DNA of 64,000 nucleotides from Massilia rhizosphaerae. Its GTDB lineage: Bacteria > Pseudomonadota > Gammaproteobacteria > Burkholderiales > Burkholderiaceae_D. The DNA lies in contig NZ_JADKYX010000028.1 in assembly GCF_016093545.1 (NCBI RefSeq), positions 37,782-101,781 of the forward strand. The letters run 5' to 3'. The number at the start of each line of letters is the position of its first letter. Position 1 is the stretch's first letter. A program made the translations under genes and the position numbers. This document shows, in pieces, positions 1 to 7,565 of this stretch. Below the pieces are notes generated by a model. It was not told the origin of the DNA, searched no databases, and saw nothing but the letters and a program-made list of their open reading frames with translations.

Positions 1-1
1 G

Positions 2-697
2 CTCGACCGGCTCGACAGCGAAGACCCGAAGATCCAGTTCGGCGCCGAACTGCGCCGTGCCCAGCTGACCGCGAAGCAGGGCGACGTCGCCGGCGCGCGC
101 AAGCTGCTGAGTACCCTCAAAACGGACGACAAGACGGAGCAGGCGCAGATCGTGCTTGTCGACGCGCAAATCCTGCGCGACGCGGGCAAGCCCAAGGAAG
201 CGTTCAAGCTGATGGCGCAGGGCGTCAAGCGCTTCCCGGACAATATGGATTTCCTGTACGACTACGCCCTAATGGCCGAAAAGATGGGCAAGACGGCCGT
301 CATGGAAAAATCGCTGCGTAAAGTGATCGCCAAGTCGCCGGACAATATGCAGGCCTATAACGCGCTCGGTTATTCGCTGGCCGACCGCAAGGTGCGCCTC
401 AAGGAAGCGTATCGACTGATCGCCAAGGCCCTCAAAATGGCGCCGAACGACCCGTTCATCCTGGACAGCATGGGCTGGGTGCAATATCGCATGGGTAAGC
501 TGGACGCGGCCGAGGCCCATCTGCGCCAGGCCTATGCGGCGCGCAACGACCCGGAAATCGCCGTGCACCTGGGCGAGGTGCTGTGGAAGAAGGGCCAGAA
601 GGACGATGCCCGCAAGCTGTGGCGCGAAGCCCAGGCCAAGGATCCCAAGAACGACACGCTCAAGAGCACCCTCGCGCGTCTTCACGAGACCCTGTAA
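2..697 (+). CDS. TPR-repeat protein, 5' end outside window
   Basis: The reading frame is open from the first bases and ends with TAA, so only the C-terminal 231 residues are seen. The visible part consists of tetratricopeptide-like helix pairs, for example the blocks around NMQAYNALGYSLADRK and DSMGWVQYRMGKLDAAEA, followed by a Lys-rich end. TPR arrays mediate protein-protein contacts. In betaproteobacteria a large TPR protein commonly precedes lolB, as here (12 bases apart), which suggests an envelope role. The N-terminus and any signal peptide cannot be judged. Confidence 0.85.
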   Translation, partial: LDRLDSEDPKIQFGAELRRAQLTAKQGDVAGARKLLSTLKTDDKTEQAQIVLVDAQILRDAGKPKEAFKLMAQGVKRFPDNMDFLYDYALMAEKMGKTAVMEKSLRKVIAKSPDNMQAYNALGYSLADRKVRLKEAYRLIAKALKMAPNDPFILDSMGWVQYRMGKLDAAEAHLRQAYAARNDPEIAVHLGEVLWKKGQKDDARKLWREAQAKDPKNDTLKSTLARLHETL

Positions 698-709
698 ATA
701 AACGCCTTC

Positions 710-1324
710 ATGCCGATGCCCCCATTGATTCGTCTCGTTTCCGCGGCCGCGTGCGCGGCTGCCCTGGCCGGTTGCGCCACCACCGCCAACGTCCCCCTTG
801 CCAAGCCGACCGCGCAGGTGGGCGCCTACCGCGACACCATCGACCTGAACGGCCGGCTGGCCGCGAATTACCAGAAAGATGGCCAGCCGCAATCGATCAA
901 CGGCAGTTTTACTTGGATGCAGCGCCCGGGCCGCATCGACGTGTCGCTGTTTTCGCCGCTGGGCCAGACCGTGGCCGAGATCACGGTAACGCCCGAGACC
1001 GCGACGCTCACCCAGTCCGGCCGCGCGCCGCGCGTGGAAAAGGATATCGACACGCTGACGGCGAAAGCGCTCGGCTGGACCTTGCCCGTGAGCGGCCTGC
1101 GCGACTGGCTGCAGGGCTATGCCGTCGACGCAAGCGGCAAGCGTTTTATCGCGTCGCCCGCGCACGACAGCGTCGTCACGAACGATGGCTGGCGCCTGCG
1201 TTTCGTGGAATGGCAGAACGGCCCGAACGGCAACCCGATGCCGCGCCGCATCGATGCCGAGCGCAGCACGACCGCCGTCGGCGATGCGCTGACGATCCGC
1301 ATCGTCATCGATCCGGTGGCGTGA
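710..1324 (+). CDS. lolB: Outer-membrane lipoprotein LolB
   Basis: This is a 204-residue lipoprotein. A short basic-hydrophobic signal ends in the lipobox LAGC, with the lipidated Cys at residue 22 and Ala at +2, which fits outer-membrane sorting. The rest has the LolB pattern (DLNGRLAANYQKDGQPQSINGSFTW, then a C-terminal beta-rich part). LolB accepts lipoproteins from LolA and inserts them into the outer membrane. Its position one base before ispE is the usual proteobacterial arrangement. A second ATG two codons in could also serve as the start. Confidence 0.93.
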   Translation: MPMPPLIRLVSAAACAAALAGCATTANVPLAKPTAQVGAYRDTIDLNGRLAANYQKDGQPQSINGSFTWMQRPGRIDVSLFSPLGQTVAEITVTPETATLTQSGRAPRVEKDIDTLTAKALGWTLPVSGLRDWLQGYAVDASGKRFIASPAHDSVVTNDGWRLRFVEWQNGPNGNPMPRRIDAERSTTAVGDALTIRIVIDPVA

Positions 1325-1325
1325 C

Positions 1326-2225
1326 ATGGTCGCGACATCCCTGCACGACTGCCCGGCGCCGGCCAAGCTGAACCTGTTCCTGCACGTGGTCGGCCGCCGG
1401 CCGGACGGCTACCACTTGCTGCAATCGGTCTTTCAATTGATCGACCGCGGCGACACCTTGCACTTCGACCTGCGCGACGACGACCGCATCGTCCGCACGA
1501 CGGACGTGCCCGGCGTGCCCGAAGAGCAGGATTTGATCGTGCGCGCCCTGCGCGCGCTGCAGACGGAATATCTACGCCGCCACGGCCGTCCGCCGCCGGG
1601 CATCGCCGTCGCCGTCGAAAAACGCTTGCCGATGGGCGGCGGCCTGGGCGGCGGCTCGTCGGATGCGGCCACGGCGCTCATGGCGGCCAACTTCCTGTGG
1701 CAGGCCGGGCTGACGGATGCGGAATTGATCGGGCTGGGCCTGCCGCTGGGGGCCGACATCCCGTTTTTCCTGTTCGGCGAGACGGCATTCGCGGAAGGCG
1801 TCGGCGAAGCCTTGCAGGCCGTGCCGGGGCCGGATTGCTGGTACGTCGTCATCGAGCCGGGCGTCTCCGTTCCCACCGTTGCAATTTTTACCGCCCCGGA
1901 TTTGACAAGAGACACGAAAGCCATCACAATATCGGACTTTTCCAGACGACATGTCGAGTCGAACGACTTGATTGGCTTCGGGAAAAATGATTTGCAGGAC
2001 GTGGCAGCCCGCCTGTTCCCGCCGGTAGCCGAGGCGATCGAATGGTTGGGTGGTCATGGAGCGGCCAGGATGACTGGTTCCGGTTCGTGCGTGTTTTGCG
2101 CATTTTCCACGGAGCAGGAAGCTGAGCGGGTACTGAAGCTGGTGCCGGCCAGGTGGAGAGCGTGGAAAGCCAAGGCGTTGCAGCGACATCCGATGAAATC
2201 GCTCTTGCAAATCAAGGAGTTGTAG
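1326..2225 (+). CDS. ispE: 4-diphosphocytidyl-2-C-methyl-D-erythritol kinase
   Basis: A 299-residue GHMP kinase that phosphorylates CDP-methylerythritol in the non-mevalonate isoprenoid pathway. The N-terminus has the IspE signature PAKLNLFLHVVGRRPDGYH. The glycine/serine-rich ATP loop PMGGGLGGGSSDAATAL is near residue 101, and the GHMP C-terminal motif MTGSGSCVF is near residue 251. The start is one base after the lolB stop, so the two are probably translated from one transcript. The length is normal for the family. Confidence 0.96.
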   Translation: MVATSLHDCPAPAKLNLFLHVVGRRPDGYHLLQSVFQLIDRGDTLHFDLRDDDRIVRTTDVPGVPEEQDLIVRALRALQTEYLRRHGRPPPGIAVAVEKRLPMGGGLGGGSSDAATALMAANFLWQAGLTDAELIGLGLPLGADIPFFLFGETAFAEGVGEALQAVPGPDCWYVVIEPGVSVPTVAIFTAPDLTRDTKAITISDFSRRHVESNDLIGFGKNDLQDVAARLFPPVAEAIEWLGGHGAARMTGSGSCVFCAFSTEQEAERVLKLVPARWRAWKAKALQRHPMKSLLQIKEL

Positions 2226-2234
2226 AATAAAATT

Positions 2235-2263
2235 TTGCCTGTCGACGCATTTGACGATATAAT
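2235..2263 (+). promoter_or_regulatory. Promoter of tRNA-Gln
   Basis: TTGCCT (2235-2240) and a perfect TATAAT (2258-2263) are separated by 17 bases. Transcription would begin near 2270, about 30 bases before the mature tRNA. Predicted by eye. Confidence 0.6.
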
Positions 2264-2298
2264 AATCGAGTGCAGCGACGAGCTGTAAGTTTCAGTGT

Positions 2299-2375
2299 AG
2301 GGGAATCGCCAAGTTGGTTAAGGCACCGGATTTTGATTCCGGCATTCCAAGGTTCGAATCCTTGTTCCCCTGCCA
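2299..2375 (+). tRNA. tRNA-Gln (anticodon TTG)
   Basis: A complete cloverleaf of 77 bases with encoded CCA. The acceptor stem AGGGGAA pairs with TTCCCCT, followed by discriminator G and CCA. The anticodon stem CCGGA/TCCGG encloses TTTTGAT, with the anticodon TTG at 2333-2335. The T-arm contains GGTTCGAATCC. It reads CAA and CAG codons. Confidence 0.97.
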
Positions 2376-2431
2376 AAGTTTCTTTGCCTGAGCTGACGAT
2401 GACGAGTGCTCCAGCAGGCAGATAAAAAATG

Positions 2432-2461
2432 GAGCCGCCAATGAGCGGCTCATTTTTTTTT
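2432..2461 (+). terminator. Rho-independent terminator after tRNA-Gln
   Basis: The stem GAGCCGC/GCGGCTC (2432-2438 with 2445-2451) has a six-base loop and is followed by a run of T. Confidence 0.85.
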
Positions 2462-2536
2462 GTAATTCGGCGTTAATCCCCCGACGATTAGCTCCTATTC
2501 AAGTTCTTTCAACGCTCTTACATCTCTGGGACTCCC

Positions 2537-3487
2537 ATGGCTTACGAAAACCTGATGGTTTTTACCGGCAATGCCAATCCGGCGCTAGCAGAAGGGGTCG
2601 CAAAAAACCTCGGCATTCCTCTCGGCAAAGCCGTGGTCTCGAAGTTCTCCGACGGCGAAGTCATGGTCGAAATCAACGAGAACGTTCGTGGCAAGGACGT
2701 CTTCGTTCTGCAATCGACCTGCGCCCCCACCAACGACAGCCTGATGGAAATCATGCTGATGGTCGACGCTCTCAAGCGCGCATCGGCAGGCCGCATCACC
2801 GCGGCGATTCCGTACTTCGGCTATGCCCGTCAGGACCGCCGTCCGCGCTCCGCGCGCGTCGCGATCTCGGCGAAAGTCGTCGCCAACATGCTGCAGGAAG
2901 CGGGCGTCGAGCGCGTCCTGATCATGGACTTGCACGCCGACCAGATCCAGGGCTTCTTCGACATCCCGGTCGACAACATCTACGCGTCGCCGCTGCTGCT
3001 GGGTGACCTGCAGAAGCGCAACTACGACGACCTGCTCGTCGTGTCGCCGGACGTGGGCGGCGTCGTGCGCGCCCGCGCGCTGGCCAAGCGCCTCGGCTGC
3101 GACCTGGCGATCATCGACAAGCGCCGTCCGAAGGCGAACGTGTCGGAAGTCATGAACATCATCGGCGAAGTCGAAGGCCGCAACTGCGTGATCATGGACG
3201 ACATGGTCGACACGGCCGGCACGCTGACCAAGGCCGCCGAAGTGCTGAAAGAGCGCGGCGCGAAGAAGGTCGTCGCGTACTGCACGCACCCGGTGCTGTC
3301 CGGCCCGGCGATCGAGCGCATCGCGAACTCGCCGCTGGATGAGCTGGTCGTTACCGACACGATCCCGCTGAGCCCGGCTGCACAGGCTTGCGGCAAGATC
3401 CGTCAACTGACTTGCGCACCGCTGCTGGCCGAGACGTTCAAGCGTATCGTCAAGGGCGATTCGGTCATTTCGCTGTTCGTCGATTAA
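2537..3487 (+). CDS. prs: Ribose-phosphate pyrophosphokinase
   Basis: A 316-residue class I PRPP synthetase that makes phosphoribosyl pyrophosphate from ribose 5-phosphate and ATP for nucleotide, histidine and tryptophan synthesis. It has the N-terminal VFTGNANPALAE, the ribose-phosphate region MDLHADQIQGFFDIPVDN, and the PRPP-binding loop VIMDDMVDTAGTL. The length is standard. It lies between tRNA-Gln and rplY, the usual order in betaproteobacteria. A palindromic repeat pair follows directly. Confidence 0.97.
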   Translation: MAYENLMVFTGNANPALAEGVAKNLGIPLGKAVVSKFSDGEVMVEINENVRGKDVFVLQSTCAPTNDSLMEIMLMVDALKRASAGRITAAIPYFGYARQDRRPRSARVAISAKVVANMLQEAGVERVLIMDLHADQIQGFFDIPVDNIYASPLLLGDLQKRNYDDLLVVSPDVGGVVRARALAKRLGCDLAIIDKRRPKANVSEVMNIIGEVEGRNCVIMDDMVDTAGTLTKAAEVLKERGAKKVVAYCTHPVLSGPAIERIANSPLDELVVTDTIPLSPAAQACGKIRQLTCAPLLAETFKRIVKGDSVISLFVD

Positions 3488-3500
3488 TTTCGCGGTATGC

Positions 3501-3608
3501 AAGGTGGGCACGTTTCATTTGGGGCCCTCGGCCCCAAATGCCCACCCTACGACATTTTTTGCGGTAACGATCGTTCCGGCCGTAGGATGGGCTCCCCGAG
3601 CCCACCAA
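3501..3608. repeat. Paired palindromic repeat (REPIN-like) downstream of prs
   Basis: Unit one (3501-3550) begins AAGGTGGGCA, holds an inner inverted repeat around GGGGCCCTCGGCCCC, and ends TGCCCACCCTAC. Unit two (3582-3608) reads GTAGGATGGGCTCCCC then GAGCCCACC in the opposite orientation. The same head-to-head design recurs at 28974 and 50583. Unit one is atypical because of the long inner hairpin. Confidence 0.75.
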
Positions 3609-3687
3609 CAGTGTGAAAAGCCGATACGGCGCGCAAGGCAACAATGCCGGCGCGCCGTTGGCGTATCAAAGTTTTACAGAATTTCTT

Positions 3688-3711
3688 GAGCGTGCGCGAG
3701 CGCGCTCTTTT
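3688..3711 (+). terminator. Terminator-like hairpin in the rplY leader
   Basis: GAGCGTGC (3688-3695) pairs with GCGCGCTC (3700-3707), including one G-U pair, over a GCGA loop, and TTTT follows. It lies 90 bases before the rplY start, so it could be a terminator for prs read-through or an attenuator. A second hairpin, GCCGGC-AAGT-GCCGGC, follows nearer the gene. Confidence 0.45.
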
Positions 3712-3799
3712 ATCGATGTCCCTGGTCGCGGGGACGTCACAACCCGGGCAATCGGGCCGGCAAGTGCCGGCATTCGGGCCCATATTTTGGAGTTACACC

Positions 3800-4387
3800 A
3801 TGAAAGTAGTCGCATTTGCCCGCACTCAGCAGGGGACCGGAGCGAGCCGCCGCCTGCGCAACGCTGGCCAGACCCCGGGCATCATCTACGGTGGCGCCGC
3901 CGCCCCGGAACTGATCGCCCTGGATGGCAACGCGTTGTTCCACGCGCTCAAGAAAGAAGCTTTCCACGGCTCGATCCTGGATCTGGAACTGGACGGCAAG
4001 ACGCAGAAAGTCCTGCTGCGTGACTTCCAGATGCACGCATACAAGCAAATGGTCCTGCACGCTGACTTCCAGCGCGTCGACGCATCGCAGCCGGTCCACA
4101 CCAAGGTCACCCTGCACTTCATCAACGCCGAGATCTCGCCGGCAGTCAAGCTGAGCGGCGCCATCGTGTCGCACGTGCTGAACGAACTGGAAGTGTCCTG
4201 CCTGCCGGAACAACTGCCGGAGTTCATCACCGTCGACCTGTCGACGCTGGAAGCCGGCCAGTCGATCCACGTGTCGCAGCTGAACCTGCCGGAAGGCGTG
4301 ACCGTCGTCGCCCACGGCCAGGACCAGACCGTCGCCACGTCGTCGATCCCGCGCGGCGCCGCTTCGGCCGAACCCGCTGCAGAGTAA
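3800..4387 (+). CDS. rplY: 50S ribosomal protein L25 (CTC form)
   Basis: This 195-residue protein is the long L25/CTC type: an N-terminal 5S-rRNA-binding L25 domain (KVVAFARTQQGTGASRRLRN) followed by the TL5-type C-terminal domain (ITVDLSTLEAGQSIHVSQL). The ATG at 3800 is chosen because TTGGAG lies just upstream and the protein begins exactly with the family N-terminus. An upstream in-frame ATG would add an unrelated 52-residue extension. The usual partner pth lies downstream, but here a regulator and an esterase stand between them. Confidence 0.95.
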   Translation: MKVVAFARTQQGTGASRRLRNAGQTPGIIYGGAAAPELIALDGNALFHALKKEAFHGSILDLELDGKTQKVLLRDFQMHAYKQMVLHADFQRVDASQPVHTKVTLHFINAEISPAVKLSGAIVSHVLNELEVSCLPEQLPEFITVDLSTLEAGQSIHVSQLNLPEGVTVVAHGQDQTVATSSIPRGAASAEPAAE

Positions 4388-4426
4388 TTCCTGCGCTGGC
4401 CGCCGGCTCGTCCGGCGGTCCACATC

Positions 4427-4460
4427 AAACCCGTCGCGACGCGAGTCCGGCGGGTTTTTT
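4427..4460 (+). terminator. Terminator after rplY
   Basis: AAACCCG (4427-4433) pairs with CGGGTTT (4451-4457) and the strand continues in T. It separates rplY from the convergent regulator gene. Confidence 0.7.
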
Positions 4461-4474
4461 GTTGCCCGGGTCGC

Positions 4475-5899
4475 TCAGATGAGGCCCAGCGTCAAGGCCT
4501 TGAGCGTGGCCGCGGCCCGCGACGAGCACGCCAGCTTGCGGAAGATGCTTTCCACGTGCGTGCGCACGGTCGACGGGCTGATCTGCATGACACGCGCCGC
4601 TTCCTTATTGCTTTCGCCCAGGCTGATGCGGCGCAGGACTTCGATCTCGCGTTCGGATAGCAGGCTCTTGCGTGGCGCGCTCGCCGGGGCGGGACCGCCC
4701 GCCGCGGTGATCACGCAGCGCACGGCGTGGCCGTCGAAGGCGTCCCCTTGTTCGGCCAGCACGCGCGCGGCGTCGTCCGCGCGATGGCCGGGACGCCACG
4801 GACGCGGCATGCACAGCGCCACGTAGGCGCACGCGGCCGCCAGCAGGCGGTGCGGCAGGCCGAGCGCGTCGGCATCCAGGTTGCGGAAGTAGCCGCTGCC
4901 GTCCAGTCGTTCGTATGCGTGCGACGCCAGCGCGGCATCAAGACGCAGCGACGGGATCTGGACCCCGGCGCGCGCGGTCCAGTACGGCACGAGCCGGACC
5001 TTTTCCCAGTCGGCGGCGCTGAGCTTGCCGTCGCGCTCCCACACCGTGTTCGACACCGCCGCGCGGCCGATGCCGTGGATGAGGGCGGCGCGCGCCAGGC
5101 TGCGCTGCTGGGCCGCGGGCAGGCCGGCATGCGCCGCGGCCGCTTCCGCCAACTCGGCCACCTTGCGCGAATAACCCGTCAGCCACGGCAGTTTCAGCTC
5201 GACCATGTCGGCCACGATGGCAAGCGGCACGCGCCGCGCGAGCAGGGGATCGTCGGCGGCGGGCGCCGGCGTGTCCAGCGCGTCCAGCCAGGCTTGCGCG
5301 TGATCGGTGAGGGTGCGCACGAGCGGCGCCGGATACTTGCGGTCGGCCATCGCCGCGATCATGCGCAATGCCTCGTCCAGGCCGTGCGTGCGCGCGAGAA
5401 TCTCCAGGTCGCCGGCCAGGCTCGCGTAAAAGACGACGGTCGGAATGGCCGGTCCGCGCAGCCGTTCCGGCAAGCCATTGCCATCGTAATGTTCCCAGAC
5501 GTGGCGCAAGCCGGCCTCGACCTCGGCCGGCAGCCCCAGCAAGCCGGCAATATCGCCCGACACCTCGCAATGGATGCGCGCCAGCGGCGTCACGCTCGTG
5601 ACCGTGAGCGGGTGGTTGGCCGGCAGCGTGTGCGTGAGCATGGCGTCGCGCCCGCCGACGTCGTCGCCCAGCAGCGTGGCGAAGCCGGACGCATTGGCCG
5701 TGCAGCCGGACCAGCGCAGCAGCGACACGAGACGCGCGTGGCAGCGGCCGTCCGGCCCGGCACCGTCCGCCTCGGCGAGGCGCGCGGCCAGGCGCGCGGC
5801 GCGGATCGAGCCGTCGGTCGGCTGGCCCATGGAGAGGTCGCCGACGAGGGCCACGGCCTGGACGGCCTCTTCGACGGTGACGGTGTTGTCGATTTGCAT
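4475..5899 (-). CDS. Tandem degenerate HD-GYP / LuxR-HTH regulator (paralogue A)
   Basis: A 474-residue protein in three parts. The N-terminal half carries an HD-GYP-like remnant (EHYDGNGLPERLRGP). The middle has a second one, with HGIGRAAVSN where active enzymes have HDIGK and HAYERLDGSGYF where they have HHERxDGxGYP. The last 60 residues are a LuxR/FixJ helix-turn-helix (LSEREIEVLRRISLGESNKE). Missing metal ligands suggest no phosphodiesterase activity, so ligand or partner sensing is more likely; this is inference. A paralogue lies 1.7 kb away, and the secreted hydrolase between them is divergently transcribed from this gene. The N-terminus MQIDNTVTVEEAV matches that of the paralogue, which fixes the start. 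Confidence 0.85.
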   Translation of the reverse strand: MQIDNTVTVEEAVQAVALVGDLSMGQPTDGSIRAARLAARLAEADGAGPDGRCHARLVSLLRWSGCTANASGFATLLGDDVGGRDAMLTHTLPANHPLTVTSVTPLARIHCEVSGDIAGLLGLPAEVEAGLRHVWEHYDGNGLPERLRGPAIPTVVFYASLAGDLEILARTHGLDEALRMIAAMADRKYPAPLVRTLTDHAQAWLDALDTPAPAADDPLLARRVPLAIVADMVELKLPWLTGYSRKVAELAEAAAAHAGLPAAQQRSLARAALIHGIGRAAVSNTVWERDGKLSAADWEKVRLVPYWTARAGVQIPSLRLDAALASHAYERLDGSGYFRNLDADALGLPHRLLAAACAYVALCMPRPWRPGHRADDAARVLAEQGDAFDGHAVRCVITAAGGPAPASAPRKSLLSEREIEVLRRISLGESNKEAARVMQISPSTVRTHVESIFRKLACSSRAAATLKALTLGLI

Positions 5900-5905
5900 T
5901 CAGTT

Positions 5906-5934
5906 ACTGTAGCGACGATGGCGCGTGGCGGCAA
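5906..5934 (-). promoter_or_regulatory. Promoter of regulator A, probably leaderless
   Basis: On the minus strand TTGCCG (5934-5929) and TACAGT (5911-5906) are 17 bases apart. The -10 box ends six bases before the ATG at 5899, so transcription should start at or next to the start codon. No ribosome-binding site is visible. Confidence 0.55.
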
Positions 5935-5963
5935 GCCGCCCGGTCTTTCGACAGGCGCCGGGG

Positions 5964-5979
5964 TCGGTCGATCGACCGA
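5964..5979. promoter_or_regulatory. 16-bp perfect palindrome between divergent genes
   Basis: TCGGTCGATCGACCGA is perfectly self-complementary and lies between regulator A (start 5899) and the hydrolase (start 6043). Its size and symmetry suit an operator for a dimeric LuxR-type protein. No experimental support is visible. Confidence 0.4.
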
Positions 5980-6042
5980 TACCGCGGCCGGGCTGGCTTC
6001 CCTACACTGGCTTCCATCGACAACGAACCACGAGGAGCCATC

Positions 6043-6822
6043 ATGAAAGCATCGATTTCCACCACCCTGCGCAACCTGGCCGCCGCTGCCGCCATCGCCG
6101 CCACCGGTGCCGGCGCCGCGCACGCCGCCACCGCGGCCGGGCAGCCGTCCGTCGTCATCGTCCATGGCGCCTTCGCCGACGGGTCCGACTGGGCCAAGGT
6201 GATCCCGCTGCTGCAGGCCAAGGGCGTCAAGGTCACGGCCGTGCAGAACAGCCTGACGTCGCTGGCCGACGACGTCGCCGCGACGAAGCGCGCGATCGAC
6301 GACCAGCCGGGTAAGGTCGTGCTCGTCGGCCACTCCTGGGGCGGCACGGTGATCACGGAAGCGGGCGCCGGCGACAAGGTGGCCAGCCTCGTCTACGTTG
6401 CCGCCTTCGCGCCGGAGGCCGGCCAGGCCACCGCCGACCTCGGCAAGGACTTGCCGCCCGCGCCGGGCATCACCAAGCTGACGGTCGACAAGTTCGGCTT
6501 CGCCAGCCTGTCGCCGGCCGCGTTGCAAGAGAATTTCGCTCAGGATGTCCCCGCCGAGCACGCCGCCGTGATGGCCGCCACGCAAGGCCCCATCGCCGTG
6601 AAAGCGTTCGGCGACAAGACGACGGTCGCCGCGTGGAAGAAGCACCCGAGCTGGTACATTGTCAGCAAGAACGACCGCATGATCCAGCCCGAGCTGGAGC
6701 GCCGTTTCGCCAAGGCCATGGGCGCGAAGACGACGGAGCTGCCGACCAGCCACGTGCCGCAGCAATCGCGTCCGGCCGACGTTGCCAGGGTGATCCTGGA
6801 GGCGGTGGCGGCCAGCAAATAA
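6043..6822 (+). CDS. Secreted alpha/beta hydrolase
   Basis: A 259-residue protein with a Sec signal peptide (MKASIS..., Ala-rich, cleavage near AHA-AT, residue 29). Then follow the alpha/beta-hydrolase strand VVIVHGAFADGSDW, the nucleophile elbow GHSWGG and a C-terminal His in SHVPQQSRP. The compact form resembles EstC/pyrethroid-hydrolase-type esterases. The substrate is unknown. It is preceded by GAGGAGC, 5 bases before the ATG. It is flanked on both sides by the paralogous HD-GYP/LuxR regulators, of which paralogue A is divergent and shares its intergenic palindrome. Confidence 0.85.
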   Translation: MKASISTTLRNLAAAAAIAATGAGAAHAATAAGQPSVVIVHGAFADGSDWAKVIPLLQAKGVKVTAVQNSLTSLADDVAATKRAIDDQPGKVVLVGHSWGGTVITEAGAGDKVASLVYVAAFAPEAGQATADLGKDLPPAPGITKLTVDKFGFASLSPAALQENFAQDVPAEHAAVMAATQGPIAVKAFGDKTTVAAWKKHPSWYIVSKNDRMIQPELERRFAKAMGAKTTELPTSHVPQQSRPADVARVILEAVAASK

Positions 6823-6908
6823 GCGGCGGCGCGGCCGCGGCTGTGATCGGACAGGCGCGGCCGCGGTTTTACGCGATAATCGAGATTTACGCACGATTCT
6901 TACGTTTT

Positions 6909-7493
6909 ATGCACATCCGCCTGATCGTCGGCCTCGGCAACCCCGGCCCGGAATATGAACAAACCCGTCACAACGCCGGCTTCTGGCTGGTCGACAACCT
7001 CGCCAATTCCTTGCCCGGCTGCCATCTGCAGCGCGAGTCGCGCTTCAACGCGTTGGTCGCCAAGACATCGATCTCCGGCAAGGACGTCTGGCTGCTCGAG
7101 CCGCTGACCTTCATGAACCGCTCGGGCCAGTCGGTGGGCGGGCTGGCGCGCTTCTTCAAGATCGGCCCGGAAGAGATCCTCGTCGTGCACGACGAACTCG
7201 ACCTGCCGCCCGGCGCCGCCAAGCTCAAGCGCGGCGGCTCCTCGGGCGGGCACAACGGCCTCAAGGACATCACGGCCGCCCTCGGCACGCAGGACTATTG
7301 GCGCCTGCGCCTCGGCATCGGCCATCCGCGCACGCTGAACCTGCAGCAGGCCGTGGCCGACTTCGTGCTGCATCGTCCGCGCCGCGAAGAGCAGACGCTG
7401 ATCGAAGAGGCCATCGACAAGAGCCTGCGCATCATCCCGATGGTGTGCGAGGGCAAGATGAGTGCGGCGACGATGCAGCTGCATACAGATTGA
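6909..7493 (+). CDS. pth: Peptidyl-tRNA hydrolase
   Basis: A 194-residue Pth that releases tRNA from prematurely dropped peptidyl-tRNA. Motifs: LIVGLGNPGPEYEQTRHNAGF at the N-terminus with the catalytic His, EPLTFMNRSGQSV, HDELDLPPG, and GHNGLKDI. The ATG at 6909 gives the family N-terminus (MHIRLIVGLGNPG). Upstream extension in the same frame overlaps the hydrolase and is not real. No strong ribosome-binding site is seen. A palindromic repeat follows the stop. Confidence 0.96.
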   Translation: MHIRLIVGLGNPGPEYEQTRHNAGFWLVDNLANSLPGCHLQRESRFNALVAKTSISGKDVWLLEPLTFMNRSGQSVGGLARFFKIGPEEILVVHDELDLPPGAAKLKRGGSSGGHNGLKDITAALGTQDYWRLRLGIGHPRTLNLQQAVADFVLHRPRREEQTLIEEAIDKSLRIIPMVCEGKMSAATMQLHTD

Positions 7494-7524
7494 CGTCGAG
7501 ACGTGTTGCGTCATGCGGGCGTTC

Positions 7525-7550
7525 GCGTGGGCACGGCGTGCCCACCCTAC
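7525..7550. repeat. Single GTGGGC palindromic repeat unit
   Basis: CGTGGGCACG then GCGTGCCCACCCTAC, a lone copy of the dispersed palindrome, between the convergent pth and regulator B. Confidence 0.75.
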
Positions 7551-7565
7551 CCGGCTGAGCCGGAC

